Notes: generated by a model not told the origin, from the sequence alone. Numbered from the stretch's first letter, positions 49,920-61,975 are shown. The stretch is 64,000 bases of DNA from Cryptomeria japonica (GCF_030272615.1 NC_081406.1:468578400-468642399), one strand, 5' to 3'. Program-made: numbers and translations.

Positions 49920-52900
49920 ATGGAGGATTCCAAATTCAAGGTTGAAAAGTTTAATGGCCAGAATTATCAGTTATGGAAAATGCAGATGGAGGATTACCTG
50001 TATCAAAAGGATTTGTGGCGGCCATTGGAAGGAAAGGCAAAGAAACCGACCACAATATCAGATGAAGAGTGGGACATTTCAGATAGAAAGGCACTGGGAT
50101 CCATTCGATTGTGCCTTGCGGCGTCTGTAGCATTCAATATAATAGAAGCAAAAACGACTGTAGATTTGATGGAAACATTGGCTAAGCTGTATGAGAACCC
50201 CTTGGCTTCGACTAAGGTATTTCTTATGAAGCATTTGTTTAATTTGAAAATGAGTGAGGGAGGATCTGTAGTGGAGCACTTAAATGAATTTAATACAATT
50301 ACCAGTCAATTGTCTTCGGTAAAAATTACCTTTGTAGAAGAGGTTAGGGCTCTCTTGATTTTATGTTCTTTGCCAGAAAGCTGGAATAGCTTGGTTATGG
50401 CTGTAAGTAACTCTGTCTCTGGTAAAAATACTTTGGTATTTGATGATATTGTTGGTGTTATCCTAAGCGAGGAAATGCGAAGGAAAAGCACAGGTGAGAC
50501 TCCAACATCATCGGGTAGTGTTTTGAATGTGGAGAACAGAGGAAGATCAAAGGAAAGAGGAAAAGGCCCTGGGAATGAGAAGTCACGAGGGAAGTCAAAG
50601 AAAGGACGCTCTCAATCTAGAGGAAAGAAAGATTGCTGGTACTGCGGAAAGCCTGGTCATCTAAAGAAAGATTGTTGGTCTCAGAAAAACAAAGAAGGAG
50701 ACAAAAATGAAAATGACAGTAAGGAAGCTAATATTGCAAGTAATACTTTACAAGATGCTTTAATCTTATGTTTGGATAATGTTAATGATTCCTGGGTAAT
50801 AGATTCTGGGGCTTCATTTCATGCTACACCCCATAGAAAATATTTTCTAGATTATGTTCAAGGTGATTTTGGACAAGTATATTTGGGTGATGATGAGCCC
50901 TGTCAAATTGTTGGAAAAGGAAAGATAAAGATCAAGTTGTAGAATGGTAATGACTGGTTTCTGCAGGAGGTAAGACATGTTCCTAATTTAAGAAGAAATT
51001 TAATTTCTACAGGGCAACTAGGTAGTGAAGGTTGCATAGTTACCTTCTCAGACAGTATGTGGAAGGTCACTAAAGGATCATTAGTAGTAGCTAAAGGTGC
51101 GAAGGTAGGCACATTATATCTGTGTACTGGTAACACTTACTCTACCTTAGCTGCTACAGATAAAGTTACTGCAGGGACAACAACAATAAATGTTGCAAGA
51201 ACAGATTCGATAATGTGGCACCATAGGCTTGGGCACATGAGTGAGAAAGGGATGAAAATCCTTCACTCCAAAAATCTATTGCCAGGACTAAAGAAGATTG
51301 ATTTAGAGTTCTGTGAAAACTGTGTTTATGGTAAACAGAAAACAGTCAGATTTCTCAAGGTTGGGAAAGAGAAGAAGAGTGAGAAGTTAGAGCTTGTACA
51401 TTCAGATGTATGGGGACCAGCTCAGGTATCATCTCTTGGTGCCTCTTGTTATTATGTTATTTTTATTGATGACTCAACCAGATAAACATGGGTATATTTC
51501 CTAAAACAAAAATCAGATGTTTTTGAAACTTTTAAAAAATGGAAAGCTTTGGTTGAGAATGAGATAGAAAAAAAGTTGAAGTGTCTCAGATCGGATAATG
51601 GAGGTGAGTATTGCAGCAAAGCATTTGAAGATTACTATTCCTTAAATGGGATTCGAAAGTAGAAGACAGTTCCAGGAACTCCACAGGAAAATGGTGTGTC
51701 AGAGAGAATGAATAGGACCATCATGGAACGTGCGAGGAGCATGAGATTGCATGCTGGATTGCCCTTACATTTTTGGGCAGATGCTGTACATACTGTTGTC
51801 TATTTGATAAATAGAGGACCTTCAACCCCTTTGGATGGTGGTATTCCAGAGGAGGCATGGATTGGTAAAAAGGTAAATTATTCTTTTCTAAAAACTTTTG
51901 GTTGCGAAGCTTTTGTCCATGTTGATAAAGAAAACAGAACCAAGCTTGATGCTAAATCTCAGAAATGTACCTTCATTGGATATGGGATAGATGTATATGG
52001 CTATCGGTTATGGGATTTTGAAAATAAGAAAATAATTAGAAGTAGAGATGTTATATTCAATGAGAAGGTTATGTATAAAGAATAGATGCAGGAAAAGAAG
52101 CATGAACAGGACAAACAAGAATATGTGGTGTTGGATGAGATTCCTGAAAATGAAATGCCACAGGTACCTGATGCTCAGCAACAACAGATTGTCCCACAAA
52201 CTCCTGCAAGTGTTAGACGTTCTACGAGGACAAGTAGACCCCCTGAAAGATTTTCTCCTTCTTTGTATTCTATTTTATTAACAGATTATGGTGAACCAGA
52301 AGAATATGAAGAAGCAATGCAGGTGGATGCCAAACAACAGTGGCAGCTAGGCATGAAAGAGGAGATGGACTCCCTGATGAAAAATAAGACTTGGGACTTA
52401 GTTCCTTTACCTGTAGAAAAAAGAGTCTTGCCTAACAAATGGGTTTATTGACTGAAGGAGGAGGAAGGAGGTCAGAAAAGATATAAGGCCAGACTTGTGG
52501 TAAAAAAATTTGCACAGAAAAAGGGTGTAGATTATGATGAAATATTTTCTCCAGTTGTAAAAATGACTTCAATTAGAAATGTACTTAGTCTTGTGGCTGC
52601 AGATGATTTACATCTTGAACAATTAGATGTCAAAACAGCTTTTCTCCATGGAGATTTGGAGGAGGAAATTTACATGTTGCAACCACAGGGATATGAGGTC
52701 AAAGGTAAGGAGAACTTGGTGTGCAGGTTGAAGAAAAGTTTGTATGGCCTAAAGCAAGCACCCCGACAATGGTATTTAAAATTTGATAGTTTCATGGCTG
52801 AACACGGTTATCATAGATGTCATTCTGATCATTGTGTATATTTTAAGAGATTTGATAATGGCAGTTATATTATCCTGTTGCTTTATGTTGATGACATGCT

Positions 52901-53846
52901 TGTTGTTGGGTCTAACATGCAACATATAAATGATCTTAAACAGAAATTAGCTAGGGCATTTGCTATGAAGGATTTGGGTGCAGCTAAGCAAATTCTCGGT
53001 ATGAGGATTACACGAGACAGGAAAAATAGAACCTTGAATTTGTCCCAAAGTGAGTATATAAAGAAGGTGTTGAAAAGATTTAACATGCAGGATGCAAAAG
53101 CAGTTAGTACACCTTTGGCTAGTCATTTCAAATTGACTAAGGAGATGTGCCCAAAGGCACAGGAAGAGGTTAATAAAATGTCTAACATCCCATATTCATC
53201 AGCTGTTGGCAGTCTGATGTATGCAATGGTATGCACAAGGCCAGATATTGCACATGCAGTGGGAGTTGTGAGCAGGTTTATGAGTAATCTGGGTATGGAA
53301 CATTGGAATGCTGTGAAATGGATTCTTCGGTATTTGAAAGGAACTACTATGAAGGCATTATGTTTCAAAGGATCTAATGCTGCTCTAAGTGGATTTGTTG
53401 ACTCTGATCTGGCGGGTGATATTGATTCACGGAGGAGTACTACAGGATATGTTTTTACTATAGGGGGAACTATAGTCAGTTGGATTTCTAGGCTACAAAA
53501 GGTTGTTGCACTTTCAACCACTGAAGCTGAGTATGTTGCTGCTACAAAAGCCAACAAAGAGATGATTTGGTTGCAATGTTTTCTGAAGGAATTGGGTCAG
53601 ACACAAGAGGATAGCCCATTATATACTGATAGCCAGAGTGCCATTCATCTTGCGAAGAACTTTGCTTTTCATTCAAGGACAAAGCACATTCAGCTCAGGT
53701 ACCACTTCATCCAGACTATTTTGGAGGAGGGTCAGTTACAGCTTGAGAAGATTCACACAAGTGAGAATCCTGCTGATATGTTCACAAAGGCAGTTCCACA
53801 GGAGAAGCTGATTTCTTCATCAGTTTCTATTGGTCTTCTTGATTGA
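49920..53846 (+). pseudogene. Copia gag-pol polyprotein with five in-frame stops
   Basis: A single frame of 1308 codons from MEDSKFKVEKFNGQNYQLW, the start of a typical copia gag. Zinc knuckle CWYCGKPGHLKKDC is at residues 239-252, and protease WVIDSGASFHATP has its Asp at about 295. Integrase has an HHCC region (MWHHRLGH) and D,D,E in HSDVWGP, RSDNGGEY and PQENGVSERMNRT. RT motifs are QLDVKTAFLHGDL, SLYGLKQAPRQW and YVDD. RNase H motifs are DSDLAGD, STTEAEY and TDSQSA. All catalytic residues I can see are intact. Stops: TAG 50940, TAA 51483, TAG 51660, TAG 52083, TGA 52449. Confidence 0.95.
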
Positions 53847-53930
53847 TAATTGTGGAATTTATACCAGTCAAGTCCTAGTGTTTTATCCAGCGGATGTTGC
53901 ATGTACAGTGGTGTCGTGTAGTATCAGTCT

Positions 53931-53986
53931 CCAAGTGGGAGATTGTTCGGTGTGGAGCCTGATCAGTTTCCAAGTGGGAGATTGTT
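53931..53986 (+). other. Duplicated polypurine tract before the copia 3' LTR
   Basis: CCAAGTGGGAGATTGTT occurs at 53931-53947 and again at 53970-53986, 39 bp apart. The first copy is followed by TGTTCGGTGTGGAGCCTGAT, a diverged version of the LTR start, so a 39-bp unit spanning tract and LTR start seems to have been duplicated. Confidence 0.8.
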
Positions 53987-54313
53987 GAAATGTGGTGACT
54001 GATCCTCGCCATTTTTTGTTGATGAAAACCGACATTGTAATAAAACCTTAAAAAAGGCCGACTTTGTTTGTTGCCCTAAAAATGCATGTTATAAGTGGCT
54101 GGGATGCTTAAGGCATTGGAATGTTGATGTACTATTTTTGCTAGATAATAAGAAAGATTGGACGGCTATGTATGGTGGACGTAACCCATTCTGGGTGAAC
54201 CACGTTAAATCTCTATGTTATCTGTGTCCTTTTTTATTTCTTTATCTTTTGTATTTAAATCTGCATCTAATTGTTAGTTCATATTTGCTTCGGATCTGCT
54301 TGAAACCCTAACA
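53983..54313 (+). repeat. 3' LTR of the copia element
   Basis: 331 bp, the same length as the 5' LTR, ending CCCTAACA before the TATAT target duplication. Confidence 0.95.
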
Positions 54314-54318
54314 TATAT

Positions 54319-56190
54319 TGCCACTTATATAATTAATTAATTACAAATAATCATAATTTATTAATTAAATGCCATATTTAAACTTAAATAAAAACTTAAT
54401 TTAAATTTACATTTAATAATATTAATTAATTATTATATTTTTTTTTATAATAAAAAAAATATTAAGAAAAACAATTTTTTAAAACAACAATATAATGGGG
54501 GTGGCAAAAAGGGTAGTCGGCCCCACCTCCCTTTCACGGGGGTTGGGCGGTCGCGCCCTAGACGCGGGCGGCGCCACCACGGTGGACGCAGGTCCCGCGG
54601 CACCCACGCGACCATCGTGGGGGACCCTGTGGCCACCTCAGGGGTCGCAGCTCCCTGCGGCCATCACGGGGGTTGCAGCTAGCTGCGGCCGCCGCTGGTT
54701 GCAGACCCATGCAGGGGGGAGGAGGCGGCAGGTTGAGCCTCCGCTCCCCATCCCTCCAACCCCAATCAATTACATTTTATTTTATTTCAAACAATTAAAA
54801 CTTCGATTTTAAAATAAAAATTGATTTTACTATGAAATATATTTTTGTTTTATATTTTTCTTTTCTAAAAACAACAAGCCCCATTTTTTGTTTTAAATAG
54901 CCTCATATAGAGACTTAAAATAAAAAATTTCAGAATGATAGAGGTTTTCAAAATTAGAGAAATTTGTTGAATACCCTTCCAAAATATAGAATTTTGGGCA
55001 CAAAGAAAACTCATTTCTCAAACAAGATACAAGCAATCATCCAATCTTAACTAATTTCCACTATAATTCTTAATTTTGAGGCAATCAATGGAGAATTTGA
55101 AACCAAAATTGCATGAAGAACATTCAAGCCCATTTTTTTTTTTAAACAAATAACCAAATTGGTAAACAAATTCCTACCTCAATAAGCATTCCTGGAAAGG
55201 ATTTGATGGAGAGCCCCAACTTGCAGCTCAAGAAATCCTTCTCCTTCCAAAATCCCTAAATTTTCCATCCAAAATATTTTCCAAAAAAAAAAATCAATCT
55301 CCTATATTTTTCCAAAAATCTAGGTTAAATGGGAAAGGTTTGACCAAAATTTTATTTTTTTGGAATTAAAATATTTTATTTAAAATAATTCCTCAAAATC
55401 ATTCTTTTAAACTATATCAATAATTAAACTCGTTTTTCAATTTAAAATTGATTTTTCCAAATAACTGAATTTAACCTTTCTATTTCCAAAATGCCAACAA
55501 GATAAAATTAATTATATTTTAATTAAATTTAAATCTTTCTTTTCCAACATCATAAACATAATAATTTGACATTAAAATCAACCATTTAATTGAACTTGTT
55601 ACCAACTTGAATTGAGCAATCCAATTAACGATTAATCACATAAAAAGGGAGCCTATTTAATTTAGTCCCTGAATATACTAATGCATAAACACACATTAAA
55701 ACAATTAAAGATTAAGGATTAATTAGTTGATTTAACAACACACACAAAACACGCAACCCAAGAAAGTCAAACGAACAGACAACCCACAACCTCAACCAAA
55801 GGGAATACTGACGACGACTAACGATGCTCACTTGAGCATGACTATGGTCAAACAAGGGTCTTATGACCACCTAATCCAAGTTCTAAGGACCAAAGAGTTA
55901 CACTCAAACTTGCGAATCCAGGTGAATACGAACCTTGCACCCATGCGACACTATACCTGGAATAACTGCAACCAAGAGTCATACATGCATACATATATAA
56001 ACTTAATGAAAGCGTTAGCTCGAGATAATAACACGAAATAAGAGAATTAATTAACTTGCATTAAAACTAATGCGAAAACCACATTAATAGATATGCACTA
56101 AATCAAAACATCTGACTATAATTATTATATTATTATGTACTAACCAAGGTCAAACCGAGATTAGGAATTGATTAGGGCAGGGGTACTACC
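54319..56190 (-). repeat. 5' LTR of element B, part 3
   Basis: Remainder of the LTR after the copia element, with a GC-rich island at 54495-54765 (open frames there are compositional). It ends GGGGTACTACC at 56190, followed by CTACA. Confidence 0.85.
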
Positions 56191-56334
56191 CTACACACCA
56201 GTTAAGGTCTGCTTAATCACACTCACACAACAAGGAGGACAAGCATACAAGATAATGTCAATACACCACACACAAACTAAGGGCACAAGCGAAACTAGAG
56301 ATTCTAGTGTTGCAACATGGGCTCTGATACTAAG
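56191..56334 (-). mobile_element. Non-coding interior of element A (right part) with primer-binding site
   Basis: It resumes the interior of A after element B and matches 35211-35355 of B. It contains the primer-binding site as GCTCTGATACTA on the plus strand (56321-56332), one change from consensus. Confidence 0.85.
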
Positions 56335-57974
56335 TGTAGTCCCCCACCAGGAAACCCCAAAGGGTTAAAGCGAAAATGCACCAATGGAGTGAAAATATTT
56401 TTTTTTTTAAACTTTAATACACAACATTAAGATACATTGGAGTTATCTAGCGCTTAGATAACACAATGGAAGACTAAACGAACCTAAGGAGTTTCCCAAC
56501 GTGATTACATAACTTAACACCTAACTCAACTCGCGACATTTGGTCCAATTAAGCAGGATATCTTAATTACATACTATTTCTTGAAACATGGATATAATTT
56601 GTTCAATGAATTAGCATTATAGAAATTAGGAAGCATTCATTTATTATGGTTGAAATGTAGATAACCAATTGAGTTCATCCATTATAATTAGAATGTAGCT
56701 ATTAAGATGAAGTTCATTTATTAAGGTTATAATGTTGATAACTAATTGAGTTCATCCATTAGAGTTAAAATATAGCTAATAAGATGGAGTTCATTTATTA
56801 AGGTTAAAATGTAGATAACCAATTGAGTTCATCCATTATAGTTAGAATGTAGCTAATTGCCATCCATACATGCTAACACTAACCATGAAACACAAGAACA
56901 AAAGTATCGCATAACACCAAAATGATCTCGGAGTTCACCCCTAGAGGGCTACATCTCTAGGTTTGCTGAACTGCAAGACCCCTTTGATAATTAATTAAGT
57001 TATAGTTACATAGGGTTCATGTCATTTACATTCCTGCCTTTTAGGCGAGCACAACCAATATACAAATGACCACTTCGGTCAATAAATCCTAAATTATCCC
57101 TACATAGAAACGGATCCAACTGAGCATATTAAAAGCTGATACAAAGGTCCATTGCCTGAGGGTACTCTAACTAGGAGCCTGACCAACTATGGCCAACCAC
57201 AAAACAAACAGATGACAGGGTCCAAACAAACATATCCAAGTCTTGCCATTACTTTAAACAAAATTGAATACAACATTGAGAACTTGCGACAACAATAACC
57301 AAAAAAAAGTGTACAATCTTTTCCCATATTGATTTAAACATTTAAAGGTTGATCAAGTTTTCTAAATGATCTAAGTTGTTTTCAGTTTTCTACCTCATCC
57401 AGGTCTAGGCCATTCTTGGTTTTCTACTCACTACGTTCATATGCATCAAGACATAACATAAATACATCCCTACCAGTTTTTCAGCCAAGATCACATGAAT
57501 GGAAAGCATTAATCGTCTAAATATGTTATTTTATCCTTAGATAAGCATCATTGACATACTGGTTTGAAACAATACTTTAGTCCCCTTTTCTAGCAACGCA
57601 AATCTACCCTTTACAAAAAGGAAATATACATTAAAAGGAATAAAGAAATGGGAAACCCCTTTCCTAATGAAATAAAATACCCTTGCATATATTTAAAACA
57701 ATTCCCAATCCGAAAATATTAAATAGCACATATATATCCCAATATATACCTAACTTAATAAAAATTAACAACTGAACAACAATTATTTATTCATTGGGAA
57801 TATACGCTATAAAGGGACCAATAATTAATCTATAATTAATAATATATATTAATATATAAATTATCTAAATTAATATATATCTAAAATATACATTAATCCA
57901 TAGTTAATAATTAATATATAATAATAATATATATTAATTAGAGTTTAATATTAGTAATATATATTAACTTAAAA

Positions 57975-58012
<38 letters not shown>

Positions 58013-60169
58013 AAACTAAAAAAGAAATTAATTAATTTAAAATTTAATGGAGGGTGGAAAACCCTAGGGCAGCCATGAGCCCACCTCCCATCCATGGGAG
58101 TGGCGGCGGCCATGCCCTAACCGTCGGGCTTGCGGCCACCATGGTGGACGCAGAACCTCGACCCGCACATAGTGGAGCCGGGGTCTTTGCAGCCGCCGTG
58201 GGGGTTGCAGACCCTTTAGCCTCCACCTTGTGGAGCAGGGTAGCTGCAACCACTCACGTGGATGCAGCCCCTCTGCCTCCACATGGTGGATGTAGGGGTT
58301 CTGCGGCTCTGCAGGAGACAGGAAGGGGAGGGGCATGGGTTGAGCTTCAGCTCCTCCCCCCCCCAAAAAATTTCTTTTCTCTTTCAAACTTTAAAAATTT
58401 TGATTTTTACTTTAATAAAATAGAATAATTTTTTTTTTTTTAAATAAAATAAAAAAATAAAACATAAACCCTCAGAGATGAATAATAAAAAGAATTACGG
58501 TCTCACACAGAGACTCTAACATTTTATTTTTTTTAAATCACAGGTTATCCAATACTCAAAACTTTGATGAACGTCCAAAACCACAAATGAATTTTTTCAA
58601 CCAAAGCCCATATTTGGGCAAGAAAAGAACCACTTTTCACACAATGATTTAACCATCTTTCCACAATCCAAAATAGTGCAACCAATTTTTCTAAGGCTAA
58701 AACTCAAATCTGGGAACATTCATGGATTCCTAAACCAGATTTTTCATGAAGAACAACCAAACACAATTCTTGATTTAACAACGGAATAAAAAGTTAAACA
58801 AGAATCCTACCTCCTTTAGCATTCCTGGCAAGATTTTTTGAAGAAGAGCCCAACCTGCAGATGTAGAAAAATCCATCCTTCCAAAACCCCCAATCTCCAT
58901 CCAAAAATATCTTTCTTTTTCCAAAAAAACATTAACAACCCCCAAAATATTTTTCCAACCTAGGTTAAAAGAATGAAATTTTGACCTAATTTTCTAATTT
59001 CGAATTTAAACACTTTTTAAGTAAAAAATGAAAATAATCATTCTTTTCAACTATTCAAATAAGCTAACTTGCTTTTCTAATTAAAATTAAAATGATTCTC
59101 TCTCTTTTAATTTTAATTTTCTTAATATTAACTAAGCTAACATTTATATTTTACAATATTGACGAGGATAAAATATTTTAATTAAATTAATTTCCAAAAT
59201 CAATCTTTCACACTATATCAAATATACATATAAACTAAACTTGCTTTTCTAATAAAAATTGATTTTCTTAAATAAGTAAAATTAATCTTTCTTTTCCAAA
59301 ATGCAAAAGAGATTAAATTATTTCTATTTCAAATAACTTTAAATCTTTCCTTTTTAAAATGCATAAATTAATTAAATTCGTTATTTAAAATTAACCATTA
59401 AATTAAACTGTCTACAAACATAAATAAAGCGATATTTTTAATTAATGATTAATCACATAAAAGAAACCTATATATTTTAATTCCTCAATTACAAATGCGT
59501 AAATGAACACATTAAATCAAATTAAATACTTAAACTTGCTACAAACATACATAAAGCGATCTTTTTAATTAATGTTTAATCACATAAAAGAAACTTATTT
59601 ATTTTAAATTTCTCAATTACCAATGCATAAATGAACATATTAAATTGAATTAAATACTAAGGATAAAATACTCCATTTTACCACACGCAAGGCACACAAC
59701 CCAAGAAAGCCAACCAATCACACAACACGCAAACCCAAACGAATAGGGAAACGGATGGATCACACACGATGCTCACTTGATCATGGCTAAGGCAAGATGA
59801 GGGGTTTACGACCACCTAATCCAAATTCTAAAGAAGATAGAGGTATACTCAACCCTGTGAATCCTGATGGAGATGAACCTCGCACCTAGGCGGTATTGTA
59901 CCTGCAATCTCCTACAACCATGAGTCACGCAAGCATACATATATATATTCAATGAAGGTGCTAGCTCAAGATTTATAACAAGAATTAGGGAAACAATTAA
60001 ACTTACACAAGAATAGATGCGAAAACACAATAATAGGTATGCACAATATTCATATTATCTAATCTACAACATTACATAATGGTTAATCAACCATCCAAGA
60101 ATGCCACATAGAAAAAGTCAACCAAGGTCGAACCGGTTTTAGAAGGTCGACTAGGGTAGGGGCACTACA
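56335..60169 (-). repeat. 5' LTR of element A (3835 bp, internally deleted)
   Basis: It starts TGTAGTCCCCCACCAGG. It is about 550 bp shorter than the left LTR: the 38-bp array stops at about 56858 and jumps to AATTGCCATCCATACATG, which is at about 20984 in the left LTR. A GC-rich island at 58050-58370 includes CCACCATGGTGG (58136-58147). It ends GGGGCACTACA at 60169. Confidence 0.9.
58050..58370 (-). repeat. GC-rich island in LTR A (right)
   Basis: Counterpart of 22155-22440 and 38765-39085, with the same CCTCCACA units. Overlapping open frames on both strands (58054-58428 plus, 58064-58387 minus) are not accepted as genes. Confidence 0.75.
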
Positions 60170-60811
60170 TATTTTACCTGAATTATTGACAATCTTTCCG
60201 CCCCGTAGATCCCTACTCTAATCCTTTTCTGATCTTTCTCAGTTTCTATGAGGCATTCAATATATGTAGTTTCGGCTGGAGGTTGTCATGTCTGATATTG
60301 GGTAACAAGTACTATGCAAAGTTCAAAGCAAGAATTCATTACAACTCGCTCCTTACCATTCATCATTCTTTTGGGTGACACGATTCTTTAAATATATATC
60401 TGATAAATGATTTAATGACTTTGATTTTCCATCACCTTTAAATTCAAGACATTCGTATGCAGTTATGCACACCTTCAAGTTCAAGACATTTGGATTCTAT
60501 ACTACGTACAGTAAAATAAAATCATTATACTACGCATTTTCAGGCAAAATAGTTGTTATTGTTTTAAAATGTTGGGATGTGTGCTGCCATCATATTATCT
60601 TCTTAATTTCTGGGTAACAGTATATTATTAGGTAAGAAATTAAAATGCTTAAACCCTAAACGTCTATTGTTATTTTTACAATACCAAACTCGGAATAGAT
60701 TTTCAACTAGAAAGACGAGGATGTCTTTTTCCCAGAGAGCAGAGTTGAAGTGTCTATTCCATCAGAATCCACAGCCCAAAGAAAATAAATAAATTTCTTC
60801 GATCCACTTCC
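60170..60811 (+). other. Unique-looking 5' flank of the GeBP-like gene
   Basis: The first ~80 bp repeat the unit seen at 19788-19872. The rest shows no repeat family used elsewhere in the window and probably contains the promoter and 5' UTR of the gene at 60812. No firm promoter element can be assigned. Confidence 0.45.
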
Positions 60812-61180
60812 ATGGAGCGCCAGAGTGCTTCTAAATCTCCAAAAGAAAATTTTTGTTGGACTGAAAAAAATGAAATTGCAGTTCTAAGCGGAATTGCTGA
60901 GTGGACTGAAAGCGGTAAACCCTTACCTACATATGTCGTTCTTTGTAATCATGTGAAAATCCAATTAGATAATGAATGTAGTGATACAAGGATAATGGGT
61001 AAGATGAAAAGGTTTAAGAAAAAGTTTAATCATGTCACCGAGCAAGTGGACGAACCTGGGTTTTGTTTCAAGAGTCACCATGAAGAGGAAATTTTTAAGT
61101 TGTCCCAGAAAATATGGGGGAAAGAGGAAGAAGGGGAGATTGGTCCTTGCTGGCATATGGACACTCCAATGAGACATTGT
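60812..61180 (+). pseudogene. GeBP/STOREKEEPER-like transcription factor, truncated by retrotransposon insertion
   Basis: The reading frame starts MERQSASKSPKENFCWTEKN. Residues about 14-102 match the DUF573 DNA-binding domain of plant GLABROUS1 enhancer-binding proteins: WTEKNEIAVLSGI at the start, a KMKRFKKKF basic helix, and the ending FKSHHEEEIFKLSQKIWG. Family members are nuclear regulators of leaf-cell fate and hormone response, usually about 300 residues or more with a C-terminal dimerisation region. Here the frame leaves the family after KIWGKEEEGE and stops at 61184-61186 inside a new LTR. The domain itself has no internal stop. The missing 3' part may lie beyond the window. An upstream exon or a processed copy cannot be excluded. 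Confidence 0.7.
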
Positions 61181-61960
61181 GTGTGATTGAAGGTTTTGTC
61201 ATTGATGGCAACCTTGCAATCCTATGGCACCAGCAAGACATTCTACCGGCAAAGCATTATTCAAGAAAGACAGTGCACCAGCATCAACAAGACCACTATA
61301 CACCGGCACCAGCACCAGCACCAGCACAAAAGAGAACATGTATATCAGCACAGAGGCCGACAAAATTTTTGATATGTAATATTTTGTTTATTATTGTAAG
61401 ACGACTTGGCAAATTTTAAAATGACTCTTGTATATAAAGGAGATCATTGTAGACATTTGAGGAGAAGGGAAGCGAGCCAAAAGAAAATTATTAGACAGAC
61501 CTAATGTGCGAATTGTAGGTCAAGGGTATATGTAAAGAACAGAGCAAGAACCAGTACTGAATCTGGCATTGAAGATGCTATTATAAAGTAGTACAGAACA
61601 TTGGATTAGCATAACCCTCATTGTAAGTCAGTGTGACTTCTCACTGAGCAGTGTGCTCTAGGCAGTTGGCCTTCCTGCATGAGCAGGCCCCTATTGTAAG
61701 TAATATTCTCTTATTGGCCAGTAAGTGAATATTTTGGGTCACAAATCCCACCGAGGTTTTTCCCACACCGGGTTTCCTCATTAAACATGTTGTGTTATGG
61801 TGTTCTTTTCATATGGATGTTTTTTATTTTGTTTATTACATTAATTCTTGCATACCGGTACACTATTACTTTATGTTCTGCATGTTTTGTTTTAAGAAAA
61901 TTTTACTACTAGTCAGATACTGATTCACCCCCCCCTCTCAGTATCTATGGGAACCCTAAA
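61179..61960 (+). repeat. 5' LTR of the right-hand copia-like element
   Basis: It begins at about TGTGTGATTGAAGGTTTTGT and ends CTATGGGAACCCTAAA before the primer site. It contains a CACCAG/CCAGCA microsatellite (about 61299-61326) and a TATA box. The left edge is approximate because no partner LTR is in view. Confidence 0.7.
61431..61438 (+). promoter_or_regulatory. TATA box of the LTR promoter
   Basis: TATATAAA followed by GGAGATCATTG, about 250 bp into the LTR, a normal position for the U3 promoter of a copia element. Confidence 0.6.
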
Positions 61961-61963
61961 AAT

Positions 61964-61975
61964 TGGTATCAGAGC
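61964..61975 (+). other. Primer-binding site (initiator-Met tRNA)
   Basis: TGGTATCAGAGC a few bases after the LTR. Confidence 0.9.

Larger units (their letters stand above)
49529..54313 (+). mobile_element. Ty1/copia retrotransposon, nearly complete
   Basis: Two 331-bp LTRs (49529-49859 and 53983-54313) begin TGTTGAAATGTGG and end CTAACA. The target duplication is TATAT on both sides (49524-49528, 54314-54318) inside LTR B; the empty site is visible at about 29905. By eye the LTRs differ at about 18 of 331 positions (about 5%), nearly all transitions. The interior is one gag-pol frame with five stops and no frameshift. Confidence 0.95.
27648..56190 (-). mobile_element. Element B: second LARD-like LTR retrotransposon, inserted in element A
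   Basis: It starts TGTAATGCCCCACCAGG and ends GGGTACTACC (last base probably changed from A). The target duplication is TTACA (27643-27647) and CTACA (56191-56195), one mismatch. On the minus strand: 5' LTR 56190-35356 (split by solo LTR C and a copia element), primer-binding site, about 3.6 kb interior without genes, polypurine tract, 3' LTR 31756-27648. It is a separate subfamily from A: it lacks the long 38-bp array and has extra sequence at about 28500-29300. Confidence 0.9.
19873..60169 (-). mobile_element. Element A: giant LARD-like LTR retrotransposon, with nested insertions
   Basis: The ends are TGTAGTGCCCC and GGGGCACTACA, a perfect 11-bp inverted repeat, flanked by the 5-bp target duplication TATTT (19868-19872 and 60170-60174). 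Read on the minus strand: 5' LTR 60169-56335, primer-binding site, about 3.5 kb interior without coding sequence, polypurine tract, 3' LTR 24255-19873. The interior is split at 27647 by element B. With no gag or pol it is non-autonomous. By eye the first ~400 bp of its two LTRs differ at about 5% of sites. Confidence 0.9.
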
